Source: Paramoeba atlantica (lineage: Eukaryota > Discosea). From it: 64,000 bases of DNA. The DNA is taken from contig CDRNVI010000139.1 of the NCBI GenBank assembly GCA_977017575.1, positions 62,001 to 126,000 of the forward strand, written 5' to 3'. Of the stretch, positions 1-11,760 are shown in pieces. Each line of letters begins with the position of its first letter. The first letter of the stretch is position 1. A model generated the notes under the pieces. It made no database searches. It saw nothing but the letters and a program-made list of their open reading frames with translations, and had not been told where the DNA came from. Made by a program: the position numbers and the translations under genes.

Positions 1-3000
1 CTATTTTTTTTTTTGCAGCCGACCCTTTTTTTTTTTGAATTCCACTTGCAGGAAAAAGTGATGCCACATGTTTTGTATAACTATTCGGATATCTTCTTTC
101 TGACATATGACCATAAACTGAAACTTGAAGTTGTATTTTTTTATTTTTCCGATCATAATCGTTGTTTCTTACATTGCTTTTATTATAGAGTTCGGAGATA
201 ATGAGAGTTTTAATCGAACGCTATTCAGAAATGCAAAAAAAAGAAGTTGACAAGAAAGAAGAAGAGATCGAACCATGGATTCCTCCTGCACTTGAAGAAC
301 ACCTTCGTCGTTCAATTCAAAATCGCTTGAATATGTCTGACTCTTCCTCTTCTTTCTTTTCCTTTTTCTCTTTTTTTCTCACACAAAAGAGCAGAACACG
401 AATGTCAAGGCTGCTTCGAGTTCTTGGTGGGTGGATTGATCGACGACCTGCTTCCTTTTTGAGTTCTTCTCAACTTATGGCGCAGTTATTAGGGTTTTTA
501 CAAGCGGAATGTGAGAGTCCTTATCCTGTGGTTGCCCAGAGTGCTGTTGAGGCGAGAAGATCTTTGTTTCAGAAAATTTTCAAGTTTTTCTTTTGTATTT
601 TATTTTGAAGTTAGTTGTCAAGATTTCGGTTTTGACTGGGGAAAAATAGGGAAGATGAAGGAGGCGCGGTTGTGCCAACTCTGGATGACGAAGAAGGAGA
701 GATGTACTCAATCTTTTTTCGATTTAAACCAAAAAAGATTGCTGACCAAGTACTTTTTTCCCTTCTTTATACCCAAAATCTTGCTCATTGACATTTACAG
801 TTGACATGGATTGATGCCAATATAATTTTCCCTTCTTTTTCTTCGGAAGATATTCTGTTAATGAGGTCCTTTTCTTTCTTTTACTCCTTCTTTCTTGTTT
901 TTATCTCATGCATTTTTTTTTGAACAGGTCACCAGAGAAAGTTCCAAAGAGGTATATGGCACTTTCGTGTTGGGTTGAAAAAGAGCTTCTTGAATGTCCT
1001 CCGTCCCAACGTTTGAGAATGACTGAAGCGATTATCGAAGTAATGCACCATCTCTTCACAATGAGGAATTTTTTTTCTTACAATGCATTTAAGGATGCAA
1101 TGGGGGACAAGTTCTCATTTTTCTCATTTTTTCATTCATGAAAATTGAATCTGATTTATTTTTTCTCTGTGGGTAGACCACTCCGAAGTGCAACTGGAAA
1201 TGTTTGGGAGAAAGGGACAAAACTTCGACCAGCTGCTCACGCTCTTTGGTCCCCTCTTCGGGTTCTTTTTCCATTTTTTTTTTCTGATTCAGAAATGAAA
1301 AAGATAGCGGTGTGAGGGGACCTTTGATTTAATTTTGTTTTTCTTCACAGGCACCAGAAATTGTGGATTTGTATAAACCCGCAAAATTTAATGCTTATTT
1401 TGAAGCTGTTTCGTTATTTTCGTTATTTGATTAATTTTTCTTCTGTAAAATTAATGCTTTTTTCTCAATTCCAGCAAAAAGATCCAAAATTACCATTTGT
1501 TGGATCTTCATTTAACAAACTCGTCTTTGTTGGTGAAAAATATAAGGCTTATGCCCCACCACGCGATGGACTCTTACTGTTTGAGCGATGTCGAGCAGAG
1601 GGTGAGCTCTCTTTATGGTTGATGAAGGTGTTTTCGGTTGCGAATCGAAAATATCATCTCACTGTGATCCCTGAAATTGTACAACATTTAATTAATGTCA
1701 AGGTTCAGATCCATTTTTTTTTCATTTTCATTCAATTTTTTCGGATTTCGTTCTCAAAATTTGGATGTAGGGCTTTCGATCAGATGTGAAACAGCACAAA
1801 AAGATTGCAAGAAATTTTGGAAAGCAATTGCAACAAGATGTTGGTCCTGATGATGATGATGTATCTCCTTCTGAAATTGGTGGGTCATCTCTTCTTGAAA
1901 GCTCTGCTGATGAAACTCGTGTTGACGTTGAGGTAATATTTCTTACTTTTTCAAAAAACGAAAAAGAGAATTTTTTGTGACCAACTTGTATTAGGTGACA
2001 TTACTAACTGGTCGCGCATCTTTTGTCTCTTTGTCGGATCGTTTGCGGAATGAAGTTTGGAGTGAGTGGTTGGCACATATTACAAAGGAACATCTTGCAG
2101 CAAGGTCTGATGTCACAATGAAAGTTCCGCGAGAGGATGCGTCTTGGGGAGACTTGAAAAAATATTTTTCGACTTTGAAGCAGATTGTGAGGTGTTCTCC
2201 TCTTCTTCGTGATCAACAGTCCCCTGTTGGATCGTTCACACATCTCCTTCTTCAATCAGAGGGTAAATTAGCCTCTTTTTTTTTGTTTTCCAAGTCATGT
2301 CATATTCGTTTCTGACGATTTGGTTGTTTGTAGCTCTTGAAGTGACGGCAGCTTCTCTCTTATCGTTGTTTCCGAAGGAGGAGACACTCAGGAAATTTAC
2401 AGATATTCTTGTTTTGATCTTTGGGGGATCATTTCCAGTTTTGTTTTTTTATCTTTTATCTTTTTCTCCTTTCTTTCTTTACTGAATTAAAGGTTCAAAG
2501 GCGACACAAATGACCCAAGCAATCTCGGAGGTATTTTCTCTTTTTCTCTCTCTTTCTGTCCTCTATTTTCAAGAATAAGTCTTATTTTTCTCCTGGTAGC
2601 TGATTGAATTTGGAAATAAAATGAGCTCAATCAAAGATTTATCACGGAATGTCATCTGGAAGTTTATTTCTCTTATCAAACTTTTTCAACCACTCTTCAT
2701 TCTCTCTGAGGTTTCTCTTTTCTCATTAATAACAAAATAAGTTTTTCGAATTTCGATTTTTGACAGGCTTTTTGAATAGACATGTTTTGCCAACATTGAA
2801 AAATGTTGGAGATTATTTGTGATGCTGTTCGAGATGATCAAAGTGTGGCAGAAATCAGGTCTCCTTTTTCTTTCTTGTCTTTTGTGTTCTCCTTTTTCTT
2901 AAACCCTTTTGCAGATCAAAACCGATCTCAAGAATTAAAAGATGCTGTTTGGGACGCATATCAAATCTCTTCGTACTGGAGCCGGGTTTTAGAAGATGCT

Positions 3001-4747
3001 TATCTCTCGTATTGATCTTTTTCTTTTTTTTTGGTAGTGGATGGAGGATGGATCTTCTCGAGTTTTTTCAATTAATTTCACTTTATCTTTGCCAGAACCG
3101 TTTGTAATATTCCTCCATCAGCTTTGAATTTTCCTGAGGTTTCGAGTTAATTTTTTTCTTGTGTCTTGAAGTTGTCTGAATTATTTGGTCATAGATGAGA
3201 AAACTTTTGAAATTGACTTCCGATTCACAAAAAAAAGATCGTTTGGCACTTCTCGAAAAAAATAAAGCGGCTGGTTCTCTCTCTCTCCGGATCTTTCCTT
3301 TTCCTTCTCTTTTTTCTAACAAAGGATTGTAGGAATGGAAATAATTGCGTTGGTTTCGGACCATCTCGGAGAAATTAACCTCGAGATTGCAGAAGCAAAA
3401 GGAGAGGAAACGAAAGGGGAGGAGACGGAGCGAGTCTCAAAGGAGACAATGAATCTTCAGTTTGATGAAATGGGAGGGGATCAATTGTTAAAATTGATTA
3501 AGAAAACAACAAAAGCGTATTTGCAGAGTACTCGAGCCATTGTTCAAGAGGAAGAAGAGGGATCTGGATGGGAGGCTGTGTGTCGCTTTTTTGATGAGTT
3601 ATCTGTTTTGGTGTGTTTTTCATATTTTTTTAAATTTTCAACTAAGAAAGAGATCTGACTTTTGAATATGTAGTTGAAGGAGAGAATGAGATCTTTTTTG
3701 GCCCTCTGTGATCTTGTTGAAGATGTGAAAAACACCCTCCATTCGGTAAATTTCAGCTTTTCTGTCATATTTTTTGGTTTGTTTTTACTCACAAGAGGTT
3801 TTTTCAAGATGGTCAGTAAAATGCTTGAAGAGACATATGAAGGATTCAAAGCAGACCCCGAATCTCGTCACAAGGATCGTGATTTCTATCTTCGCACCCT
3901 CAACAGGTATTTAATTAATCTTTTGATCACAATGAAAAGGGGGAGGATGTTGGGATTGAAAACCAAATCCACCAGAATCGGGCAACTTGGACTCAAATCT
4001 GAAAGTGAAGAGGACTTACGATTCTCCACATCTGTGGATGGGGCGCTTTCTTCAGGTCCAGTTCGCAGAAATTTCCAACATCGAAAAACGTATCTTATTT
4101 TTTTCTCTTCTGTCCATCTCTTTCTCCTTTCTTTCTCTCCGAACAACCCTCTGTAAAACCAAGAAACTTTTCACCAAAAGGCGCTGTGGCGGAGTGGTTA
4201 ACGCGGTAGACTGCTAATCTATTTCCCTCTGGGAGCGTGAGTTCGAATCTCACCGGCGTCGTTTATTTTTTTTCTCATTTTTTTTGAAACTCATCTTTTC
4301 TTTTTTTGACAGACTCAATGATTTTGCATCCTATCTGGAGAATCCAGGTGGAGCTCCACCTATTGGCCAAAAAGCCAATGATCCAGAAATTGGCGCTACT
4401 TCAGAGCCGAGGTTCTTTTTTTATTTTTTAAATCATGAAATTTCAGAGCTAAATTTTTTAAAAATAAGTGTTGGTGATTTGGGGCTTGGTGATCTCAGTG
4501 GTCCTTCTCCTGGTCTTACTCCACCACAGAACTTAACTCCTCTTTTTGGACGAAAAAAGTTCTCATTTTATTTTTGATAAAATTTTAATGAATTTTCTCA
4601 TTCAAACATTTTCACAGAACATCTTCGAAGAAGAGCCTTTTTGGAAAAAAGAAAAAGAAGGGTAAAGAGGATTCTAAAGCGATGAAAAAAAAGAAGGAAG
4701 CTGAAGATAGAGGGAGAGAAGAAATGATCGATATGTTTTTTTCTTAA
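1..4747 (+). CDS. RasGEF domain protein (5' end outside the window)
   Basis: A guanine-nucleotide exchange factor for a Ras-family GTPase, expected to be cytosolic and recruited to membranes. The first exon in view starts near 51 after a TTGCAG acceptor. The RasGEF-N helical domain spans about 51-600, with FFLTYDHKLK joined by splicing to RVLIERYSE, the usual 'LTYr...LLerY' signature. The catalytic CDC25-like domain spans about 680-1790: KKIADQLTWIDANI, then SPEKVPKRYMALSCWVEKEL, then PKLPFVGSSFNKLVFVGE. A long, mostly helical C-terminal part without a domain I recognise follows. It ends in a Lys-rich tail (GKKKKKGKEDSK) and a TAA stop. Introns are short and T-rich. The tail has several tight joins whose exact splice sites I could not settle, for example near 2850-2900. 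One intron carries a tRNA gene. The neighbouring adenosine deaminase is convergent, 76 bp away. Confidence 0.85.
4090..4312 (+). other. RasGEF intron hosting the tRNA gene
   Basis: The upstream exon ends CATCGAAAAAC and the downstream exon starts ACTCAATGATTTTGC. Joining them gives the unbroken reading HRKTLNDFASYLENP, so the whole 223-nt stretch with the tRNA is intronic. It is much longer than most introns of this gene, as expected if the tRNA was inserted into it. Confidence 0.8.
4180..4261 (+). tRNA. tRNA-Ser (anticodon GCU), inside an intron of the RasGEF gene
   Basis: An 82-nt gene that folds as a type II tRNA. The acceptor stem GGCGCTG pairs with CGGCGTC (two G-U pairs), followed by discriminator G at 4261. 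The D stem is GCG/CGC. The anticodon stem is GTAGA/TCTAT around the loop CTGCTAA, so the anticodon is GCT at 4213-4215. A long variable arm TCCC-TCT-GGGA marks serine. The T arm is GTGAG-TTCGAAT-CTCAC. The A box TGGCGGAGTGG and B box GTTCGAATC are present, and a run of eight T's at 4266-4273 can end Pol III transcription. There is no tRNA intron and no encoded CCA. It lies wholly inside the RasGEF intron at 4090-4312, in the same orientation. Confidence 0.95.
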
Positions 4748-4823
4748 AAAGAAGAAATCATAAAATTTGAACACAGATTTTGGGCATTTTCATTAATGTT
4801 TTGATCGATAAAAAAATTCTGAT

Positions 4824-6494
4824 TCACTCAAAGGTGATTTTAGAGACCTTTAAAAGCCATTCCCTCCACATCAAATCAAATTCTCTGATAGCTATTTCTT
4901 GAGTTTTTTGCTCTAACGCCTCCAATGAATTTTTTGCAAAGGTATAGAGATCTGCAAGACTCAATTCCCATTGACAAAAGACTACCATCCAATCATATGT
5001 GACGAGATCATATCCAAACATTCCTGGGTCATCAGAGGAAATGGTTAATTTGACCCCATGGCGATGGAGAGCTCGAGAAGGATGGACACGGAGATCAGCA
5101 ATGTAACCAAGAAGATGATTTGAGATTGGGCAACACTCAAGGATGGTGTTTGCTTTTTTGCACATCTGAATCAGAGTTGGGTGATGGATGAGAGCAAAAC
5201 CATGACCAATTCGAGGACACTCAAGGCTGAGTGCCGTATAAAGCTCATCATTAGCAGGCAATATCGATTCCCCTTTTGTTTTGTTCAGTTTCCAAAAATC
5301 ACAGAATCAAAAAAACACAAAAAAAAACAAATACCAGCATGCATGACATATTGAGCATCGATTTTCTTTTCTTTTGCTTCTTCAAGAACTCGATGAAGAT
5401 CCTTTGCATAATCGTGAAGAGGTCTCAAAGAATCTTCATGTCCAACAAGATCAAATCCATCCACATAATTGGGATAGTCTTGTTTAAGTTTGGCATAGAC
5501 TCCCGCCCACTCTCCAACCTTTTCTAAAAAAAGATATAAAGAAAAAGTTGAGAAATAAGACTAAAACAAGTCTCAAACCTGGAGTTTCAAATTTCAAACA
5601 ACAAAAAACAAGGCGAGCTCCAACAAATCCTGGATGTTCTTTCTTGAATAGATCCACAACTCTTGCAAACATTTTCATCAGATCATCTAATGAAACAATT
5701 TCCTGTTTCCCTTCTGGTGTATATTTTTTGTAAGGGAGAGACATAATTGTCTTCACCATGACAAAGATAACACCTTCTGAGAATTGAGCTTCAAGAAGTT
5801 TCCAGAGCAATCCTCCCCTCTCTCTCTCCTCTTCAGTTTTTGCGCTTTCTTTCCCACGAGAATGACCAAACCAAAAGTCAATGGAGTTGGCAATAGATTT
5901 TGCTCTTCCCCAGACATCATTGAAATCACTCCATGGGTATGGCGCGGTTGTTGGTCGTAAAGGAGAAGAATCTGGAATCGAGGTTGCCGAAGGGGGAGCA
6001 AGAATGAAAAAATCTCTCACATCACCCACAGGGAGTTCAGTGATCGGAACCCATCCTTCTTTTTCACAATTTCCTTCAACTCTGTATTCAATTGTTCCTC
6101 GAAGGACGACTTCTTCTTGGCCCCAAAGGTTGATGGTCTCTCTCTCATGGCCCATCCAAACACGAATAAGAGGGTCAGTGATCAAAGACTCATACCACAT
6201 CTCGAAAGAAGCCGCAGCAACTGAATGGATGTGGAGGTGAGCACCTTTTGGCATCTCTTTCAAAGTTTGGAAGAGTCGGCTTTCTTTCATCTTCACAAAG
6301 TTATCGAGCTTGAAGAGATGAGCATCAGACTCGATGGCATTGAGACGCAATCGTTTGAGAACCTCAAAAGCAGACGCTTCCAATTCTTTCTGGTCTGGGA
6401 GGTGCTCAGAAGAATGGTGAGAGACAAGTGTTCGATCTTCAAGCCTCAAAGCATCAATAGTTTCATGAATCTCACGCAAGCCAGCGACCGCCAT
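4824..6494 (-). CDS. Adenosine deaminase, ADA2/ADGF (CECR1) type
   Basis: Converts adenosine to inosine; members of this subfamily are usually secreted. Three exons are visible. The MPKGAHLHIHS stretch gives the HxH zinc ligands. The catalytic HAGE motif is created across the intron at about 5270-5336 (VMHAG joined to ESILPAND). IGHGFALIHHP and SSDDPGMFGYD supply the remaining active-site His and Asp residues. All key residues are present, so it should be active. The first in-frame ATG (6494) gives MAVAGLREIHETID. Directly upstream, the same frame encodes a hydrophobic stretch (LFVVCSFGVVLCV) that would make a good signal peptide but has no in-frame ATG. The true start may lie in an unseen 5' exon or at a non-ATG codon. 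The TGA stop faces the RasGEF gene. The 5' side is divergent from the membrane 2OG-oxygenase-like gene, 253 bp away. Confidence 0.9.
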
Positions 6495-6747
6495 AACGCA
6501 CAAAACCACGCCGAACGAGCAAACGACAAAAAGAGAAAAGGTGAGAGGAGAAAAAGATGCGAAAAAGGAGAAAAAGGGATGAAAAAGGGGGTTAAATTGA
6601 AAAATATGGATAATTTTTTTCCAGACTAAAATTGGATGTAAATTTTTATTTCCATATTATTTGAATCTCTGTGTGAAAAGTCGAGGAGAGTTTTGTTTCT
6701 TTTTGTGTCTTTTGGTTTGTTGGTTTGTTTTTTTTGGGGTGGTGGGG
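6495..6747. promoter_or_regulatory. Divergent interval, adenosine deaminase / oxygenase-like copy A
   Basis: 253 bp between the two start codons. The deaminase side also encodes an in-frame hydrophobic stretch. The copy A side ends in a T/G-rich leader (TTTGGTTTGTTGGTTTG). No TATA box stands out. Confidence 0.35.
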
Positions 6748-9700
6748 ATGAATGGGATTTGGTCTTTGCTTCTATTTGTTCCTCCTTTGTATCTTTTGTT
6801 GGAGGGTCCTCGATATGGGGTTTCTCTCCCAACAGATCCTTTCTTCAGGTAAAGAGAAAGAAAGAGAAGAAGATTTTTGCAAAAAGGTCCTTTTCACAAG
6901 TTTTAACTCAAGATTTCTCAGTGAATGGGCAAATTGTGGGGTTCTCTTTTCAATCATTCGAATCTTGATCTCTGCTTTTGTCTTTTTTACGTTTGTTCTT
7001 TCTTATTTTTGCATTGTTGAATTTTGTGTCGTCTCACTCTCTCTTCTTTCCTTTTCAAGATTCTGGGGTTCTTGTCTTTTGATTCTTTCATATCGTCGTT
7101 TCTTTCTCCGACGATTATTTTATGCCTCTTTCCCTCAGGTTTGAAAACAAGAGGAAAACACAAATGAAAAAAAGAGATTCAATTCCTGAAGTAAACACTC
7201 TTTCATCCTTCTAGATTCTCTTAACCTTCTTTGGAGTAACTCTCTACACAATCCTCTTTTCCTTTTTCATTGCAACTGAACCAACTCAATCAAACCAAGG
7301 TTTCTTTTTCTCTCATTTTTATTTTGAATCAAAATTATGGAATCAAAGTATTGATGAGTTTGATTGATGAGTTTGATTGACAAGTTTGAATTGATAAGTT
7401 TGATTGACAGTGGCGAGAAAATGGAGTGAGTTGTTATTTTTGGCGGCTGTTTCTGGTCCATTTCACTGGACCATTTTTCTTCAATTTTATTTTTTTATCT
7501 TCCCAAAATACATCAAAGCGCAGCAACAGGTCTTTTCCAATTTCATTTCCTCATTCATGTAACTCATGATTTTTGAACCGTAGGTTCGATTCTGTGAAAA
7601 AGTTCGAATTGTTTACAGTGATTCCTCCAATGTTTTGAATTTCTTTTCTTTTTCTCATCTTTTTCTTTCAATTTTAAAATTGTAAAATTAAAGAAGAGAA
7701 TTTAGGAACCCAAAGTAGAAAATTGGTCTGGAACCCATTCTTCAGAAAATTCAAAACCCGCTTCTTCCCCATCACTTTCTCTTGCAAGGGTTCTTTTAAG
7801 CTTTTTTTCTTCTTTTTCTTCTTTCTTTTTACTTTTGTTTTAGGAACTGTCTCAAAATAAGATTTTTGATGGATATGATGTTCAGTTGACAACCATGAGG
7901 TTTTTAAAAGAAGAAAAAGAAGAGAAATTGGGGAAAACAAGATCACACTAAAATATTAAATAGAGAATTTTCTTCTCTGGGTTTGGTTGGGAGTGGTGGT
8001 GATACTCGAATCTTGGATGGAGAAGAGGGAGAAAATGGTATTTGTTTATTGCTCTTTATTCTTGATCAATCTCAGGCTGTCTTTGAGAACGGAGTCTGGT
8101 TCTTTTTTGCTTTATTTATTTATTTTTTGTTTTAATTTACTGAGATTGATTCGCAAGTCGTTGGTTACAAGGAGAAACGAACTCTCGAATATTTGAAGGT
8201 TCTTTTTCTTTTTCTTTTTCTTTCTTTAAAAACTCTTTTCATCTTTTTGTTCAAGGAACACATGTTGGATATGAAAAGAATATCGTTTACACAGCTGAAG
8301 GGCAGAGAAGAATTGATTTAAATCGGCTCAAATATTCGATATTTGGATTCAATAGCTCCCTTGCGCCTGTCTCTTTTTCATTTGAATCAAAATTACTTGA
8401 TGAAATTCTTGTTGATTTTTCTCTTTTGCAGAGTTCTCTAGCTGATGAAGGGACTTTTATTCATGACTGGTTGGATGATGTTGGTTTATTTTCATTGACA
8501 AGAGCCTTCCTTAGGTTTGCAATTTTGTTACAGGTGTTTCTTTCTTGATTAAAATATTTTATTGATTTTTTTTTCAGGGCTCGAGAGTGGCCGTCTCAGG
8601 AATCAGGTTTTGATCAAAATCACTTTTTTTGAAAAAAAAAAATCTCATCATTCAGTTCAAAGATCAATCTCGAAAGAGTCGGTTTACTGAATGGGTTGGT
8701 TTCCTTGAACAATCAATGAAAAAATTTGTTGTAAACCCCCGTTCACCAACCTCGCGTCCTCTATCAGAGAGTGACCCATATCTCATTGATGAAGTCTTGA
8801 CCTGGGCTCTGAGCCCTCCTGGATTAGGTTTCTTTATTTTCTTCTGTTGTATTTTTGCAAACCATCTTCTCATGTTTTTTATTATTTAGGACGGGAAGTT
8901 TTAAAGATCAGGTTTGAAGATGTTTGAAGGACCACTTCTTTCCAATGGTTGACTCAAACAAATCCTTGCCTTTTATTAGAAACCGACCTCATGAATTGGA
9001 TGTCCATTCATCCCATTTATTTCTCTTTGCTGTGTTTTCTTCATATCGGTTCTTTTTCTCTTCGATTTATTGTGATGACGAGTTCTTGTTTAAAATGACA
9101 ATAGATGGTTTTATCTCCGAACTCAAATTTCCAATTGGGGAGAATCTGTTTTCGGTTTTGTGTCACCAATTTTTAACCTACCTTTTATTCCAAAATTCTT
9201 TTTTTTCTTGTTGTTCGTTTTTACGGTGGCTGTAAATCTATTGGATGCAACTCAAATTATCTCGATTGACTTCCCAGAAACAATTGACTTCAACAATATT
9301 CCGTTGGGAATATTTTTTGCAATCCGAATCCTCTTTACCATTGGACTAACCTGGACATATGTGTTTTTAGTGGAGGTAATGTTTCATTCTTGTAACTCAA
9401 TGAAATCTTAAATTTAACGAAGTTTGTAGCTTAACATTCTAGGATATTTTTGTGATTCATGTCGAGCTGGTGTGCCACATGACCATTCCGATCCTAACTC
9501 TTCCTCTTCTGATATTGTAGAAGATGATGCTGAAGAGTTGCAAGATGACGGACCTTTGACAGATTTTGCGACGTTCTACCCGACCATTTCTCCTCTTCCT
9601 CCCTCCCTCTCTCCAAAGTACGAAGGCAAGTATGATTTGGAAATGGAAGGAGAGAAGGCATGGCCTACAAAGGGTGAAGTTGAGAGTGAATTGGACAAAC

Positions 9701-11138
9701 GATTTGTTAATAATACGTATGCTTATCAAATAAAACCAAGTTTAGGTTTCAGTCGATTTTACTCGCATGAAGTGGCTCTGAGGTTGTGGGATTATTTTTA
9801 TAGCTCTTTCGGAAAGAATCTGAACAACAAAATAGGGATTTTCGGGAAACAAGCGTTGCTTGGACGAGCGATCCAGCCACGGGTGCCATATATTTCTTTG
9901 GAAGTAGCATGCAAGATGGTCAAACTGAAGAAGAGCAAGAGGAGGAGAAAGAAAAGCTCTCAGTTTTTGAAGACGATCCCAGAGAGGTTGCGCGAAATGT
10001 GGACCTTGTTCTGAGTAAGTTGCAAAGTGGTAAACCCATTCCGTTGGAACTACGAAGCCTTCTCTCTTGGAAAGTGTGGCGGCGATTGCTTCAGGTTTTT
10101 TTTTTTGGATCAATTTCGTTAGAATTGTTGCTAATATTGTTATTCTTCCCATTTTTGTGGTAGACTCCAATTTTGTTATCTCCAAAATTAGAAGATCAAC
10201 TTCACAAAAGGTGGGATGATATTGTTCTTAATACTCAGAAAGAGATCCAAGAAAATGGGCTGATACTGATGCCTGATGACCTCTTTCCTCCTGTTATTAT
10301 TTCAGCACTCCAAGACGCATATTTTCGAGTTTTGGAAGAATATTCAGGTCCTTCCATCACTCCTTTTCTTTAATCCTTATTTTTTTTTGGTTTGTTATTG
10401 AGCGAATGAACAGGACCTGAAGGATTAACTCAACCCTTTGTGACATGGAATGAAGAACCAATTGGTCGTTACTTAAATCATCAAATGACTCCTTTTATGC
10501 GACGGATTGTTGGAGATAAAGTTTGGTTTCCTTTCTGACAATCTTTGAACAGTTTTATTGATTTGATTAAAAACAGATTCTACATCCTGGGTTAACTCTC
10601 GCAATTTGGAATGGCGGAAAAGGGTTCCCCTTTCACACAGGTTGAACCAATCTTCTTTTAAAATATTTTTTTTTTTGTTTTCATCAATTACGAGAGGAGT
10701 AACTTTTTACAACAGACACAATTCCCCCTTTTGATATTACCCTGGATATTATGGTTTTACATCAAGGTTTCTCTTGATTATTGTAATTTAAAATCATTTT
10801 TTTCTTGAACTTAATGTTGTAGGTCCACATTTGAGGCCAATTTATTTTCTTGTTCGTGACAAAAATCACCGAACAATTCCCAGAGTTGCAAAGGTTTTCT
10901 CTCTTTCTTTCTTGATGTTTTTCTGTGCCTCAGTTTAGCCATTGTCCAGGTTGAACTTGATAAACCAGGATCTTCTGCCCTTTTCATTGGATCACATCTT
11001 CCTCATTTTGGTGGTGATCTTCCCAAGTTTTTTTCTTTTCTTTCTATTCGCTTGCTCTTCTGTTTTTCTGAGTTTTTTGGGAAAAGGGGATGTACACAAG
11101 CCGTTCTTCTTTTGACTTGGTCTTTTGTGGAGGATTAA
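6748..11138 (+). CDS. Multi-pass membrane protein with C-terminal 2OG-Fe(II)-oxygenase-like domain, copy A
   Basis: I do not recognise the full-length family. The start MNGIWSLLLFVPPLYLL is a membrane segment. More hydrophobic segments follow at about 6930-7290 and 7430-7530, with GPFHWTIFLQFYFF. A soluble loop holds VRFCEKVRIVY, ELSQNKIFDGYDVQLT, LVGSGGDTR and HDWLDDVGLFSLTR. Two further hydrophobic segments lie at about 9170-9375. A CxxC plus His/Asp-rich link (YFCDSCRAGVPHDHSDP) precedes the C-terminal domain. From about 10580 the layout is that of a double-stranded beta-helix dioxygenase: LAIWNGGKGFPFHTD (HxD, formed across a splice site), FDITLDIMV, RPIYFLVRD, ALFIGSHLPHFGGDLP (distal His), and GCTQAVLLLTWSF before TAA. 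No basic 2OG-binding residue is obvious after the distal His. About fifteen short introns are present. Copy B is the tandem paralogue. The oxygenase call is an inference from motif order. Confidence 0.7.
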
Positions 11139-11241
11139 TATTTTCAAACATGTTATTTGTGACATTTTTTGACAAAATCATATTTTCATGATGAGACAAC
11201 AAACTTTTGCACGTTTTACTCACAAGTAAAATCCAAATATT

Positions 11242-11490
11242 TCAGATATACATTTTTTGAGCAGAAAAAAACTTGTAGTCAGGGAGTGCCTGAATAAGAG
11301 CTGCCTTCCTTGTCAACCCTTTCATGTTTCTTTTTTGGCTCAGCACGAAGTTCTTTGACAGTCAGAGAATCCAGAAATCGTTCTTCAGGATCCTTCTCTC
11401 CCTCTAACTCTCCCCTTTTTTTTCTTAGGCAATGTTGCCTCAGAGACAAACTTGTTAGCCTCCTGAGTATGACCTCTTTTCTTGGGACAT
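11242..11490 (-). pseudogene. Decayed SAP-domain gene fragment
   Basis: On the minus strand, pieces in different frames together resemble a SAP domain (a DNA/RNA-binding helix-extended loop-helix): FLDSLTVKELRAE, then KGLTRKAALIQALPDYK. An upstream piece (EANKFVSEATLPKKK) lies in yet another frame from GELEGEKDPEERF. Both frame changes fall at A-runs. The piece after the second run ends at TGA near 11242, and a possible ATG lies at 11490. The simplest reading is a dead gene stranded between the two tandem oxygenase-like genes. Homopolymer errors in the assembly are the alternative, in which case it would be a live SAP protein. No other SAP gene is seen in the window. Confidence 0.45.
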
Positions 11491-11760
11491 GAAGAAGAAA
11501 ACCTATTTTTAAATTGAGAAAAGAAAAAAAGACCAACGGCAAAGTTGAGTCTTTTCAGACCCTAAACCGCCATGACTTTTGCATGCACAGGTGAAAGAAG
11601 TCAACTCTGTTGGTGAAAAGGAAACTGAACACTCGAAAAGAAGCTTGTTGCGCTGTTGTCTCTTCATTTTAATAAAATCATCGAAATTTCAATGATGATT
11701 CGTTGAGAGAGCACAAAAATTTTTTCTCGTGATTTTTTTTGTTGTTTTGGTGAATTCTTT

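Noticed and set aside
6495-6560. Signal peptide for the adenosine deaminase
   Set aside because: The in-frame hydrophobic stretch is real but has no ATG, so I kept ATG 6494 as start and only noted the possibility.
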